From: Acidobacteriota bacterium
GTDB lineage: Bacteria > Acidobacteriota > Terriglobia > Terriglobales > Acidobacteriaceae
Length of the DNA: 48,236 bases
Direction of reading: 5' to 3'
Assembly: GCA_021826695.1 (NCBI GenBank)
Contig: JAKAYS010000006.1
Location: forward strand, 1 to 48,236
Part shown: one piece after another, positions 22,507 to 30,754 of the stretch
Numbering within the stretch: the stretch's first letter is position 1
How the letters are laid out: every line of letters starts with the position of its first letter
Notes under the pieces: model-generated
Databases searched by the model: none
What the model saw: only the letters and a program-made list of their open reading frames with translations
What the model was told of the DNA's origin: nothing
Translations under genes and position numbers: made by a program

Positions 22507-23373
22507 ATGTCTATTTTGCACGTCATTATTTTGGCAATCATTCAGGGTATGGCGGAGTTGCTGCCCGTCTCAAGTTCCGCACACGTGGTGGTTGCGGAAA
22601 AGCTGATGGGCATGGACCCGACCTCCCCGCCGATGACGCTGCTATTGGTCATGCTGCACACCGGAACCATGTTCGCCGTGATCGCGTATTTCTGGAACCA
22701 GTGGCGCAAGACCTACTTCCAAAATATGGATACGCTCAAAACGATCTTCTTCCAGGTGGTTGTCGCAACGTTCTTCACCGGGCTGATCGGCGGCGGCCTG
22801 ATTGAGGGCATCGAGAAATTCGGCTTTCCCCACGCGAAACATGCGGAGATTGAACAATTATTTGGACGGCTGGACTTGATCGCTCCCGCCTTGGCGCTGG
22901 CCGGAATTTTGATCCTGATCGCGGGTCTGAAAAAGATGCGCCCCACGCCAACGCAGCAAGAAGACAGCACGGGATTGAACACCAAGCAGGCTGGCTGGAT
23001 TGGCGCGGTGCAGGGATTGTGCCTTCCGTTTCGCGGATTTTCCCGCTCCGGCGCAACGATCTCGACTGGAATGTTGCTGGGCGTTGCGCGAACGAAGGCG
23101 GAGATATTCAGCTTCGCTCTGGCCGTGGTGCTGACGCCTCCGGCCATCGCGCGGGAAGTGCTGCGGCTAGTGAAGGCGGAGCACGTCTCCGGAGGAAATT
23201 TATCGGCGGCGATGATGCCTAGTCTGCTCGGCGCAATGTTCGCATTTATCGCCGGACTGGTCGCTCTGAAGTGGCTGAGTAAGTGGCTAGAGAGTGGACG
23301 CTGGCACTGGTTTGGCGTGTATTGCCTGGTGGCTGCGGCGGCGGTGGCGTATCTGCATCATGTGGGGTATTGA
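22507..23373 (+). CDS. uppP: Undecaprenyl-diphosphatase
   Basis: Membrane enzyme (BacA type) that dephosphorylates undecaprenyl diphosphate, recycling the lipid carrier for peptidoglycan and other envelope polymers; overexpression in other species gives bacitracin resistance. Seen: GMAELLPVSSSAH near residues 14-27 with catalytic Glu17, and the second signature LPFRGFSRSGATISTGML. About seven or eight hydrophobic segments fit the family, and the length of about 289 residues is normal. The frame extends upstream to 22360, through the repeats, but AGGA at 22498-22501 followed five bases later by ATG 22507 marks the start MSILHVII. Confidence 0.95.
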   Translation: MSILHVIILAIIQGMAELLPVSSSAHVVVAEKLMGMDPTSPPMTLLLVMLHTGTMFAVIAYFWNQWRKTYFQNMDTLKTIFFQVVVATFFTGLIGGGLIEGIEKFGFPHAKHAEIEQLFGRLDLIAPALALAGILILIAGLKKMRPTPTQQEDSTGLNTKQAGWIGAVQGLCLPFRGFSRSGATISTGMLLGVARTKAEIFSFALAVVLTPPAIAREVLRLVKAEHVSGGNLSAAMMPSLLGAMFAFIAGLVALKWLSKWLESGRWHWFGVYCLVAAAAVAYLHHVGY

Positions 23374-23404
23374 GCAGTTTGTAATTGTGTGAGTATTGGT
23401 TCAT

Positions 23405-23434
23405 TTGACCTCGAAAAAATGCGGGTGCTACCGT
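23405..23434 (+). promoter_or_regulatory. Weak candidate promoter for the glycine cleavage genes
   Basis: TTGACC (23405-23410) and TACCGT (23429-23434) with an 18-base spacer, 38 bases before gcvT. The -10 is poor. No glycine-riboswitch core was found in the gcvT leader. Confidence 0.25.
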
Positions 23435-23472
23435 AGAAGGTTCCCATTGTCTGGCCGTTAGGATTTGGCATT

Positions 23473-24612
23473 ATGTCGACTACGCCTGCGATTCCCGCCC
23501 TCAGCAAAACGTCCCTGAACGCCACGCACCGACAACTGGGCGCCAAGATGGTGGACTTTGGCGGCTGGGACATGCCGGTGGAATACTCCGGCCTGATCGC
23601 CGAGCACATGGCGGTGCGCACCCGCGTCGGCCTGTTCGACGTGAGCCACATGGGGGAGATTCAACTACGCGGGCCGGAGGCGCTCGACGCCGTCCAGTTT
23701 GTGTCGATGAACGATGCCTCGAAGCTGTCCGAAGGGCAGGCGCACTACTCCGCGTTGCTGACGGAACAAGGCACCTTCGTCGATGACATTCTGGTCCATA
23801 AGTTCAGCCCCAACGACTATCTGCTGGTGGTCAACGCGGGCACGCGTCCCAAGGATTACGCGTGGATTCGCCAGCACGCGCAGCGCTTCCACTGCCACGT
23901 CAGCGACTACAGCGCGCATTATTCGCAGTTGGCGATTCAAGGACCGCAGGCTTTGGCCTTGCTGGAAAAGTTGACTAGCGTTGATCTCGAAAAGATCAAG
24001 AATTACTGGTTTGTCTGGGGGATTGTTTGCGGGTTGCACAACGTGCTGATTTCGCGCACCGGCTACACCGGCGAGGATGGATTTGAAATTTACATTCCGT
24101 CCGATGAGGCGACAACCGCCCGCGTGTGGAATGAAATCCTTGAAGCGGGACGCGAGTTCGACATTCTGCCGTGTGGCCTGGGAGCGCGAAACACGCTGCG
24201 GCTGGAAGCCTCCATGGCGCTGTACGGACATGAAATTACGGAAGAAACGAATGTTTTCGAGGCCGGACTGGAGCGCTTCTGCAAGCTCGACAAGCCGGAG
24301 TTTCTCGGGCAGGCGGCGCTCAGAAATGTGCTGCAAGACGGTGGCCCACGGCGCAAGCTGATCGGGCTGGAGATGATCGAACGCGGCATCGGTCGAGATG
24401 GCTACCCGGTTTGCACGCTGGATGGCGAGGAAATCGGCGTCGTGACCAGCGGCTCTCCAGCGCCGTTTTTGAAGAAGAATATCGCGCTGGCCTACGTGCC
24501 GGTTGTCCACAGCGCGCTCGACACCGAACTGGCAGTGAAAATTCGCGGTCAGAATGTGCGCGCACGTGTTGTTCCGCAGCCCTTTTATCGTCGCCCCAAA
24601 AAACAGGCCTAG
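23473..24612 (+). CDS. gcvT: Aminomethyltransferase (glycine cleavage T protein)
   Basis: Transfers the methylene group from the aminomethyl-lipoyl H protein to tetrahydrofolate, releasing ammonia. Seen: DFGGWDMPVEY and LFDVSHMGEI near the N-terminus, YSQLAIQGPQ, the RTGYTGEDGFEIY motif, GLGARNTLRLEA, and the C-terminal barrel with EIGVVTSGSPAP. The length of 379 residues is slightly above average. AGGA at 23460-23463 precedes the ATG by nine bases. It is the first gene of the T-H-PA-PB cluster. Confidence 0.97.
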   Translation: MSTTPAIPALSKTSLNATHRQLGAKMVDFGGWDMPVEYSGLIAEHMAVRTRVGLFDVSHMGEIQLRGPEALDAVQFVSMNDASKLSEGQAHYSALLTEQGTFVDDILVHKFSPNDYLLVVNAGTRPKDYAWIRQHAQRFHCHVSDYSAHYSQLAIQGPQALALLEKLTSVDLEKIKNYWFVWGIVCGLHNVLISRTGYTGEDGFEIYIPSDEATTARVWNEILEAGREFDILPCGLGARNTLRLEASMALYGHEITEETNVFEAGLERFCKLDKPEFLGQAALRNVLQDGGPRRKLIGLEMIERGIGRDGYPVCTLDGEEIGVVTSGSPAPFLKKNIALAYVPVVHSALDTELAVKIRGQNVRARVVPQPFYRRPKKQA

Positions 24613-24703
24613 ATCGTGCATCCAACACAAAAACTTCTTCGTTGTGGCTGGCAGTTCCGCTTCGAGCTTCGCTGACAACATACAATAGAAAGTGAGTAAA
24701 CCT

Positions 24704-25093
24704 ATGGCTTATCCCGCTTCTTACCGCTACACGCGCGAACATGAATGGATCAAGGTCGAGGGCGACCAGGGCACGGTCGGCATCACAGACTATGCGCAGA
24801 ACTCGCTCGGCGACATCGTTTTTGTCGATGCGCCAAAGGTCGGCGCTACGGTCGAGGCTGGCAAAGTCTTCGGCAGCGTCGAGTCCGTCAAGGCAGTTTC
24901 CGATCTTTACTCGCCGGTAAGCGGCACGGTAACGGCGGTGAATGAAGAACTCAACGCCGCCCCGGAAAAAATCAATAGCGCTGCGCACGATTCCTGGATC
25001 ATTAAAGTGAAGTTGTCGAAGCCCGCTGAAGTGGACGCGCTGTTGAACGCCGCCGATTACGAAAAATTCACTTCAGAAGAGACCGGGCACTAG
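24704..25093 (+). CDS. gcvH: Glycine cleavage system H protein
   Basis: Lipoyl carrier protein shuttling the aminomethyl intermediate between P, T and L proteins. Seen: [14 protein letters not shown], the lipoylation site Lys63 in [18 protein letters not shown] and the C-terminal WIIKVK. The length is 129 residues from the ATG. A GTG at 24692 in frame would add four residues (MSKP); the ATG gives the usual N-terminus. TACAAT at 24681-24686 could be a -10 box but has no matching -35. Confidence 0.96.
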   Translation: MAYPASYRYTREHEWIKVEGDQGTVGITDYAQNSLGDIVFVDAPKVGATVEAGKVFGSVESVKAVSDLYSPVSGTVTAVNEELNAAPEKINSAAHDSWIIKVKLSKPAEVDALLNAADYEKFTSEETGH

Positions 25094-25134
25094 GGCCGTT
25101 ACAACGCTCTGCTGCGCCACAGGAAACCCGACCC

Positions 25135-26493
25135 ATGCGTTATCTGCCGAAATCTCCCTCTGACCGCGCCACCATGCTGGACGCGATCGGCGTTGCCTCC
25201 ATCGACGACCTTTTCACGACCATCCCCGCCGAATATCGTCTGACCGGCGACATGAAAATTCCGCGTCAGATGGGCGAGCAGGAGATCGTCGAATTCTTCC
25301 GCGCGGCGGCAGACCGCAACGCCAACGGCTACGCCAGCTTTCTCGGCGCGGGCGCGTACCACCACTATCGTCCTGTGGTCATCGACGCCATGGTGCAGCG
25401 TGGGGAATTTCTTACGTCCTATACGCCGTATCAGGCCGAGATCACGCAGGGAACGCTCCAGGCCATCTTTGAATTTCAGACCATGATCTGCGAGCTGACC
25501 GGCATGGAGATTGCGAACGCCTCCATGTATGACGGCTCGACCGGCGCGGCGGAGTCGGTGATGATGGCCGCGCGCGTCACTGGCCGCAGCCATATCGTCG
25601 TCGCAAACACGGTGCATCCGGAATATCGCGAGGTATTGAAGACGTATGCGCAGCATCAGGGTTTGCCGAAGCGGATTGTCGGCTACGGAGCCGATGGCCG
25701 CGTGGACCAGAAGGCGCTGGAGGCCGCGATTACCGACCAGACCGCGTGCGTACTGATTCAGTCGCCGAATTTCTTCGGCGTGATTGAAGACGTTGCGGCC
25801 ATCGCGGAGATGGCGCACGCCAAGGGTGCGCTGCTGATCGTTTCGATTGCAGAAGCTCTCTCGCTCGGCATTGTGCGTCCGCCGGTCGAGGCTGACATTG
25901 TTTCGTTGGAAGCGCAGTCCTTCGGCGTGCCGGTGGGCTACGGAGGGCCGTACTGCGGGGTGCTGGCGTGCAAGGAAAAATTCGTTCGCCAGATGCCCGG
26001 ACGCCTGACCGGGGCCACCGTAGACAAGCAGGGTCGTCGCGGATTTGTGCTGACGCTCTCGACGCGCGAGCAGCACATTCGCCGCGAAAGGGCGACATCT
26101 AACATTTGCACAAATCAAGCATTGGTCGCGCTGATGACCTGCATTTATCTGACAATTTACGGCAAGGCGGGAATGAAGGAACTGGCCGAGCAAAACCTAG
26201 CCAAGGCGCATTATGCTGCACAGGCGCTGGGCGCAACGCCGGGCAGCAAATTACTCTTCGCAAAATCGCCGCGCTTCCATGAGTTTGTTCTGTCCACGCA
26301 GGAAGCACCCGATGCAATGAACGCGCGTTTACTGGAGCACAAGATCATTGGCGGGCTGCCCTTGGCGAAATGGTATCCCGAATTGCGCAACGCATCGTTG
26401 TGGTGCGCGACCGAGCAGAACTCGCGGGAACAGATCGACATCGCAGCCGCAGTCGTCGCAGGCAAACAGGCGGCCACGCTGGCGTACGCATAA
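25135..26493 (+). CDS. gcvPA: Glycine dehydrogenase (decarboxylating) subunit 1
   Basis: N-terminal half of the split P protein, which with subunit 2 decarboxylates glycine and loads the H protein. Seen: [64 protein letters not shown] and [27 protein letters not shown], as in GcvPA. The length is 452 residues. AGGAA at 25121-25125 precedes the ATG by nine bases. Subunit 2 begins 15 bases after its stop. Confidence 0.97.
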   Translation: MRYLPKSPSDRATMLDAIGVASIDDLFTTIPAEYRLTGDMKIPRQMGEQEIVEFFRAAADRNANGYASFLGAGAYHHYRPVVIDAMVQRGEFLTSYTPYQAEITQGTLQAIFEFQTMICELTGMEIANASMYDGSTGAAESVMMAARVTGRSHIVVANTVHPEYREVLKTYAQHQGLPKRIVGYGADGRVDQKALEAAITDQTACVLIQSPNFFGVIEDVAAIAEMAHAKGALLIVSIAEALSLGIVRPPVEADIVSLEAQSFGVPVGYGGPYCGVLACKEKFVRQMPGRLTGATVDKQGRRGFVLTLSTREQHIRRERATSNICTNQALVALMTCIYLTIYGKAGMKELAEQNLAKAHYAAQALGATPGSKLLFAKSPRFHEFVLSTQEAPDAMNARLLEHKIIGGLPLAKWYPELRNASLWCATEQNSREQIDIAAAVVAGKQAATLAYA

Positions 26494-26508
26494 GGATTGA
26501 GGAACGAC

Positions 26509-28122
26509 ATGGCAACGGATACATTGAACCCCGCAGGCGTCACCAGCACCGAAACAAATACTACCCCCTTCGTTGGCGAGCGACGCAAGGTTGCCAGCCA
26601 CATCAACCAGAATGAAGGACTGATCTTTGAGAAGTCGTCGCCCGGCAAAAAGGCCTATCGGCTTTCGCCGCTGGATGTTCCGGCAGTGGATGCGAAGGCG
26701 CTGCTCGGCGACCTGGCGCGCGAAGATGTCGGTATGTTGCCGGAGGTGAGCGAGATCGAAATCATTCGTCACTTCACTCGGCTCTCCACCTGGAACTACG
26801 CCATCGACCTTGGCATGTATCCGCTGGGTAGCTGCACCATGAAATACAATCCACGCGTCAATGAACTGGTGGCGCGCCTGCCAGGAATTGCCGAAGCGCA
26901 TCCCTACCAGCCGGAATCGCTGTCGCAGGGCGCCATGCGCGTGATGTGGTTATTGCAGAACTGTCTGAAGGAAATCACCGGCATGGACGCCATTACGTTG
27001 CAACCGGCAGCCGGAGCGCATGGAGAATTTACCGGCATCCTGCTGGTCCGCGCGTATCACGAGTCGAAGGGCAATCCGCGCAAGAAGATTTTGATTCCCG
27101 ACTCCGCGCATGGCACTAATCCTGCAACGGCGGCGATCTGTGGCTATCAGGTGCAGAACCTCAAGTCCAACAGCGAAGGCATGGTGGACCTGGCGGAATT
27201 GGAGAAGCTGGTCGATGAAGAGACGGCTGCGTTGATGCTGACCAACCCTTCGACCATCGGCGTGTTTGAAAGCGAAATCCACAAGATTGCCGACGTTCTG
27301 CATGCCAAGGGCGCGCTGCTGTACATGGACGGCGCGAACATGAATGCGCTGGTGGGCAAGACGCGCCCGGGCGATTTCGGCGTGGACGTGATGCACCTGA
27401 ACCTGCACAAGACCTTCTCGACGCCGCACGGCGGGGGTGGGCCGGGATCCGGACCGGTCTCCTGCAAAAAGATACTGGAGCCATTTCTGCCGACGCCCGT
27501 GATTGTAGAAAAAGCAGACGGTACGCTGACCTTTAACTATGACCGCCCGCAGTCGGTTGGCCGCGTGCGCATGTTCTATGGCAACTACGGCATGTTTGTG
27601 CGCGCTCTCGCGTACATTCTGGCGAACGGCCCGGATGGCCTGCGCCAGACCACGGAAGATGCGGTGCTGAACGCCAATTACATTCGTAAAAATCTGGAAG
27701 ATTTGTACGAGCTGCCCTACAAGACGGCCACGCTGCATGAGGTTGTCTTCAGCGACCGTCGGCAGGCGCGCAACGGAGTGAAAACCGGCGACATCGCCAA
27801 GCGGCTCATCGATTATGGCTTCCATCCCTACACGGTGTCGTTTCCGATGATCGTGCCGGGCGCGCTGATGATTGAGCCGACCGAGAGCGAATCGAAAGAA
27901 GAACTCGATCTGTTCATCGACGCCATGCGGCAGATTGCGCGCGAGGCGGACGAGAATCCAGCGATCATTCTTAGCGCGCCGAACGCGACGCGCGTTTCGC
28001 GCATGGATGAGGTGGGCGCGGCGCGCAAGCCCGTCCTGCGCTGGAAACCGGATGCCGCTGTTGCGCCTGCTTCCACAGAAAATTCCGCGCTGGAGCCTGC
28101 TACGGCAGCCAAGGAATACTGA
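26509..28122 (+). CDS. gcvPB: Glycine dehydrogenase (decarboxylating) subunit 2
   Basis: PLP-bearing C-terminal half of split glycine decarboxylase. Seen: MYPLGSCTMKYNPR, PAAGAHGEF, DSAHGTNPATA, DGANMNALVG and the PLP-lysine motif HLNLHKTFSTPHGGGGPG with Lys301. The length is about 537 residues, longer than usual because of N-terminal and C-terminal extensions of about 25 and 40 residues. A TTG at 26497 is in frame, but GAGGAA at 26499-26504 favours ATG 26509. The stop overlaps the next start by one base (TGATG). Confidence 0.97.
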   Translation: MATDTLNPAGVTSTETNTTPFVGERRKVASHINQNEGLIFEKSSPGKKAYRLSPLDVPAVDAKALLGDLAREDVGMLPEVSEIEIIRHFTRLSTWNYAIDLGMYPLGSCTMKYNPRVNELVARLPGIAEAHPYQPESLSQGAMRVMWLLQNCLKEITGMDAITLQPAAGAHGEFTGILLVRAYHESKGNPRKKILIPDSAHGTNPATAAICGYQVQNLKSNSEGMVDLAELEKLVDEETAALMLTNPSTIGVFESEIHKIADVLHAKGALLYMDGANMNALVGKTRPGDFGVDVMHLNLHKTFSTPHGGGGPGSGPVSCKKILEPFLPTPVIVEKADGTLTFNYDRPQSVGRVRMFYGNYGMFVRALAYILANGPDGLRQTTEDAVLNANYIRKNLEDLYELPYKTATLHEVVFSDRRQARNGVKTGDIAKRLIDYGFHPYTVSFPMIVPGALMIEPTESESKEELDLFIDAMRQIAREADENPAIILSAPNATRVSRMDEVGAARKPVLRWKPDAAVAPASTENSALEPATAAKEY

Positions 28123-28409
28123 TGGCCTCCGCATTTGACGATCAACGCGAGACGCTCGAAAAACATGAATTTATGATGGGCGTGTCGCGCGGCAGGCTGG
28201 CAGTTACGCTCGACATGCTGACGGATGCGCTGATCCTTGTCGGACAGCATGGAGTGTACTGCACGTCCGCGCGCAACCCTACGATACCTGCGCTCGACTT
28301 GCAAGCTGTGATGCATCAGTTGACGGGAGCGAAAGAGCTGATCCAGTCGGTGATGCAGCAGATTGAGCAGGAAAAGGCGGAGAGTAAGGAAAATTCAAAG
28401 ATTTTGTAG
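28122..28409 (+). CDS. Conserved-looking small hypothetical protein coupled to gcvPB
   Basis: A 95-residue soluble protein that I do not recognise. It is mostly helical by composition: EKHEFMMGVSRGRLAVTLDMLTDALILVGQHGVY, then DLQAVMHQLTGAKELIQSVMQQIEQEKAE. No signal peptide or metal motif is seen. Its ATG overlaps the gcvPB TGA by one base, so it is very likely translated by re-initiation in the glycine cleavage operon. A dispersed repeat begins 13 bases after the stop. Confidence 0.65.
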   Translation: MASAFDDQRETLEKHEFMMGVSRGRLAVTLDMLTDALILVGQHGVYCTSARNPTIPALDLQAVMHQLTGAKELIQSVMQQIEQEKAESKENSKIL

Positions 28410-28422
28410 CTGAAAATAAGGC

Positions 28423-28554
28423 GAGTCATTCTGAGGTCGCCGCAGCGACCGAAGAATCCAGAGGGTATTAGCGGAGCGATCCAGGCGAGCATTCTCTGGA
28501 TTCTTCACTTCAGTCGCGTCGCCTCGGCGACCGACCTTCGTTCAGAATGACTCC
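28423..28554. repeat. Dispersed palindromic element, copy C (full)
   Basis: Left end GAGTCATTCTGAGGTCGC, core CGCAGCGACCGAAGAATCCAGAG; right end inverted: CTCTGGATTCTTCACTTC, CGTCGCCTCGGCGACC, CTTCGTTCAGAATGACTCC. This is the most complete copy and can fold into a long imperfect hairpin. It closes the glycine cleavage cluster and may serve as a terminator or mRNA stabiliser. Confidence 0.85.
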
Positions 28555-28576
28555 TATTGATAGCTGGCAACGCTCA

Positions 28577-28604
28577 TTTTGAAACGCATTAATGTATATA
28601 TAAT
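28577..28604 (+). promoter_or_regulatory. Candidate promoter upstream of the tRNA-Arg/GIY-YIG locus
   Basis: A perfect TATAAT at 28599-28604 with TTTTGA at 28577-28582 (16-base spacer) as a possible -35. It overlaps the inverted repeat CGCATTA/TAATGCG (about 28585-28606). It lies 45 bases before the truncated tRNA copy. No comparable promoter is visible directly before the intact tRNA. Confidence 0.5.
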
Positions 28605-28648
28605 GCGATACTCTGCGCTGGCGAGCGCACGATAATCCGAAAATCGAT

Positions 28649-28705
28649 GCGCCCGTAGCTCAGATGGATAGAGGTCGCCGCGGCGACCCTCCGATGCGTT
28701 AGCTC
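28649..28705 (+). pseudogene. Decayed 5' copy of tRNA-Arg
   Basis: The first 25 bases (GCGCCCGTAGCTCAGATGGATAGAG less a few) are identical to the intact tRNA-Arg at 29002, covering the acceptor 5' strand and the D arm. The anticodon arm is then disrupted: the palindrome GGTCGCCGCGGCGACC (28673-28688) replaces the 5' strand, followed by CTCCGA-GCGTTAG-TC with two mismatches to the intact gene. The T arm and 3' acceptor strand are missing. The copy cannot make a functional tRNA. Similarity also extends about 20 bases upstream. Confidence 0.85.
28673..28688. repeat. 16-bp perfect palindrome inside the tRNA remnant
   Basis: GGTCGCCGCGGCGACC is its own reverse complement. The same sequence, or one-base variants, forms the core of the dispersed elements (for example in copy B near 22314 and copy C near 28434). 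Confidence 0.9.
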
Positions 28706-28715
28706 GGGAGAGGTT

Positions 28716-28985
28716 ATGACGGTGCCATTCATCTACGTGCTTTATAGCTGTCTGGCCAAGCGGCATTACACCGGGGTTACTTCCAATCTGGAACAGCGCC
28801 TCGCCCAGCACAATTCAGACCAGAGTATCTCTACCAAGAACCGAGGCCCATGGAAGCTCGTTTACCAGGAGGAATACGCGACCATTGGAGAGGCACTTCG
28901 TCGCGAACGTTACCTGAAATCCGGAAAAGGTCGTGAGGAGTTGAAGCGGCTCTTGCAGCAGCAACAGTCGGAGAATCCATCGTGA
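28716..28985 (+). CDS. GIY-YIG nuclease domain protein between tRNA-Arg copies
   Basis: An 89-residue stand-alone GIY-YIG domain of the UPF0213/YhbQ-like size. Seen: YVLY (residues 7-10) and YTG (18-20) for the GIY and YIG strands, Arg28 in LEQRLAQHN, and the metal-binding Glu64 in EALRRERYLKSG. All catalytic positions appear intact, so it could cut DNA. GGAGAGG at 28707-28713 precedes the ATG. It lies between a damaged tRNA-Arg 5' copy and an intact tRNA-Arg, with only 16 bases to the latter. This placement suggests a mobile or homing-like origin, but such small GIY-YIG proteins are also widespread with unknown roles. Confidence 0.85.
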   Translation: MTVPFIYVLYSCLAKRHYTGVTSNLEQRLAQHNSDQSISTKNRGPWKLVYQEEYATIGEALRRERYLKSGKGREELKRLLQQQQSENPS

Positions 28986-29001
28986 TATCCTCGCAAAAGA
29001 T

Positions 29002-29078
29002 GCGCCCGTAGCTCAGATGGATAGAGCGAACGCCTCCGAAGCGTTAGGTCACAAGTTCGAATCTTGTCGGGCGCACCA
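29002..29078 (+). tRNA. tRNA-Arg (anticodon CCG)
   Basis: Complete cloverleaf: acceptor GCGCCCG/CGGGCGC, D stem GCTC/GAGC, anticodon stem AACGC/GCGTT with loop CTCCGAA (anticodon CCG, reading CGG), T stem ACAAG/CTTGT with loop TTCGAAT, discriminator A and an encoded CCA (29076-29078). The kdsA stop codon on the other strand is 10 bases away. Confidence 0.97.
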
Positions 29079-29088
29079 TTTGTCCCTC

Positions 29089-29904
29089 TCACTTTGCCGC
29101 CGCATGAATCGCCAGCAACTTCTCCAACAGCGGTCTTAGATGCTTCAAGTCCAGCGCATTTGCGCCGTCGGACTTTGCGTTGGCTGGATCGTCGTGGACT
29201 TCTAAAAAGATGCCGTCGATGCCAGCGCCGACGGCGGCGCGCGCCAGCACTGGGATGAATTCTGGCTGACCACCGGACACTCCGCCTGAAGACGACGGCG
29301 TTTGTACGGAATGCGTGCCGTCGAAGACGACCGGCGCATATTTTCGCATGATCGCCAGCGAGCGCATGTCCACCACGAGATTGTTGTAGCCGAAGCTGGC
29401 CCCGCGCTCGGTGAGAAAAACGCGTGCGCTGCTTTGCGCGGTACGAATCTTTGCGACGGCGTGCTCCATGTCCCAGGGCGCGACGAACTGGCCTTTCTTT
29501 ACGTTGACGGCGCGTCCTGTCTTGGCGGCGGCAACCAGAAGGTCCGTCTGGCGGCACAGGAACGCTGGAATCTGCAACACGTCAACATCTTCGGCGACGC
29601 GCTCGCAATCGTGCGCGTCATGCACGTCCGTCAGGACTGGCAGCCCGGTGGCCTGGGCGAGTCGCCGAAGAATCTTGCAGCCTTCTTCCAGGCCCGGCCC
29701 GCGAAAACTTTTTACCGAGGTGCGGTTGGCCTTGTCGTAGCTGGCCTTGAAGATGTACGGAATGCCAAGGTCGCTGGCGATGCGCTGGATGGCGTCGGCC
29801 ATGGCGCGCGCATGGGCTTCACTTTCAATGACACATGGCCCTGCGATGAGAAAAAGCTTGCCGGAGCCGACCTGCACGTTGCCGATTTCAAATTCGTGAC
29901 TCAC
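29089..29904 (-). CDS. kdsA: 3-deoxy-8-phosphooctulonate synthase
   Basis: Condenses phosphoenolpyruvate with arabinose-5-phosphate to KDO-8-phosphate, committing to the KDO of lipopolysaccharide. Seen: LIAGPCVIES, FKASYDKANRTS, GLPVLTDVHD, LQIPAFLCRQTDLL, NVKKGQF, DGTHSVQTP and FLEVHDDP. The Cys in AGPCVIES is the position that marks the metal-dependent class II enzymes (Asn in the E. coli type). Start uncertain: TTG at 29922 or GTG at 29904; the GTG gives MSHEFEIGNV, the usual beginning, 271 residues. Neither has a clear ribosome site. Confidence 0.95.
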   Translation of the reverse strand: MSHEFEIGNVQVGSGKLFLIAGPCVIESEAHARAMADAIQRIASDLGIPYIFKASYDKANRTSVKSFRGPGLEEGCKILRRLAQATGLPVLTDVHDAHDCERVAEDVDVLQIPAFLCRQTDLLVAAAKTGRAVNVKKGQFVAPWDMEHAVAKIRTAQSSARVFLTERGASFGYNNLVVDMRSLAIMRKYAPVVFDGTHSVQTPSSSGGVSGGQPEFIPVLARAAVGAGIDGIFLEVHDDPANAKSDGANALDLKHLRPLLEKLLAIHAAAK

Positions 29905-29963
29905 GGATTTATGAGAACACAATGCGGCGCAATTGTGGGATAAGGATATTCGATGGGCCGAAC

Positions 29964-30000
29964 TTTTCTGGATTCTTCACTTCGTTCTGAATGACTCCTC
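29964..30000. repeat. Dispersed palindromic element, copy D (right half only)
   Basis: TTTTCTGGATTCTTCACTTCG followed by TTCTGAATGACTCC, matching the right end of copies B, C and E. It lies between the kdsA start and the DUF4230 gene stop. Confidence 0.75.
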
Positions 30001-30020
30001 TTTGGTGATTGAGAAGTATT

Positions 30021-30674
30021 CTAATTGACCGTCACGTGCTCGAAGCCCAGGCCGAGCAGCATGGTGGTGACGGCGGCGCTGGCATTTTTGCTGGCCGCTT
30101 TCAGGATGCCGTCGTCCAGCGCGGCCTGCTGAATCTGCTGCTGCGCCTCCGCGCGAACTTCGCTTTCGAGGTTGGGGTCTTCCGGAACCAGCAGGCCTGT
30201 TATGCGAGAATAGACGCGCGTTTTTGCATTGTCCAGGCTGGTGACAAAGATTTGCGAAGTGGGAAGATGTACCTGAATGTCGCGACCGTGAATCCGCACA
30301 TCGCTGGTTTTCAGTTGGCTGAGATCGATTCCGGCGATGGCCTCTCCATGCACGACGAGCAGCAGCTTATCGCCCACCAGAAAATCCGGAAGTACTTTGC
30401 TCTGACGATTGCCTTCGACGATCTTGTCGAGCGAGTAGCTGACCGTTTCCAGCCGCTGTAGCCGCTGAATTTTATTGACTACCGTGGGTAGGGAAGTATC
30501 GATGGCCAGGCTTCGGCCCGTTACAATAGCGGCCAGACGGTTCAACACGCCGGTCTTCGCTTCGCGCGTAAACACCGCGAACGCCAGCACGCCCAGCAGA
30601 ATGCCGAGCAGTAACGATGGGAAGCAGCTTCGTCTGCGCTCGTGGGGTAGGCCGGAATTTTCTGTCGTAGTCAT
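30021..30674 (-). CDS. DUF4230 domain protein
   Basis: A membrane-anchored protein of about 217 residues: a basic N-terminus, one transmembrane segment (SLLLGILLGVLAFAVF) and an extracytoplasmic DUF4230 domain (LQRLETVSYSLDKIVEG, GDKLLLVVHGEAIAGIDLSQL, ILLPTS-like strand, VYSRITGLL). DUF4230 proteins have no settled function. The frame extends upstream to 30749, but ATG 30674 follows GAGAGACGT and puts the anchor near the N-terminus. It lies 80 bases downstream of the mutase gene on the same strand. Confidence 0.8.
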   Translation of the reverse strand: MTTTENSGLPHERRRSCFPSLLLGILLGVLAFAVFTREAKTGVLNRLAAIVTGRSLAIDTSLPTVVNKIQRLQRLETVSYSLDKIVEGNRQSKVLPDFLVGDKLLLVVHGEAIAGIDLSQLKTSDVRIHGRDIQVHLPTSQIFVTSLDNAKTRVYSRITGLLVPEDPNLESEVRAEAQQQIQQAALDDGILKAASKNASAAVTTMLLGLGFEHVTVN

Positions 30675-30754
30675 ACGTCTCTCAGATTGGATGCTGTTTT
30701 CCCACCTCCGCTGCACGAAGGTAGGGCAGGCAGGGCTGTTGCTGTGCAAAATTC

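Noticed and set aside
23374-23472. Possible glycine riboswitch upstream of gcvT
   Set aside because: The leader is short and I could not find the conserved glycine aptamer cores or paired stems.
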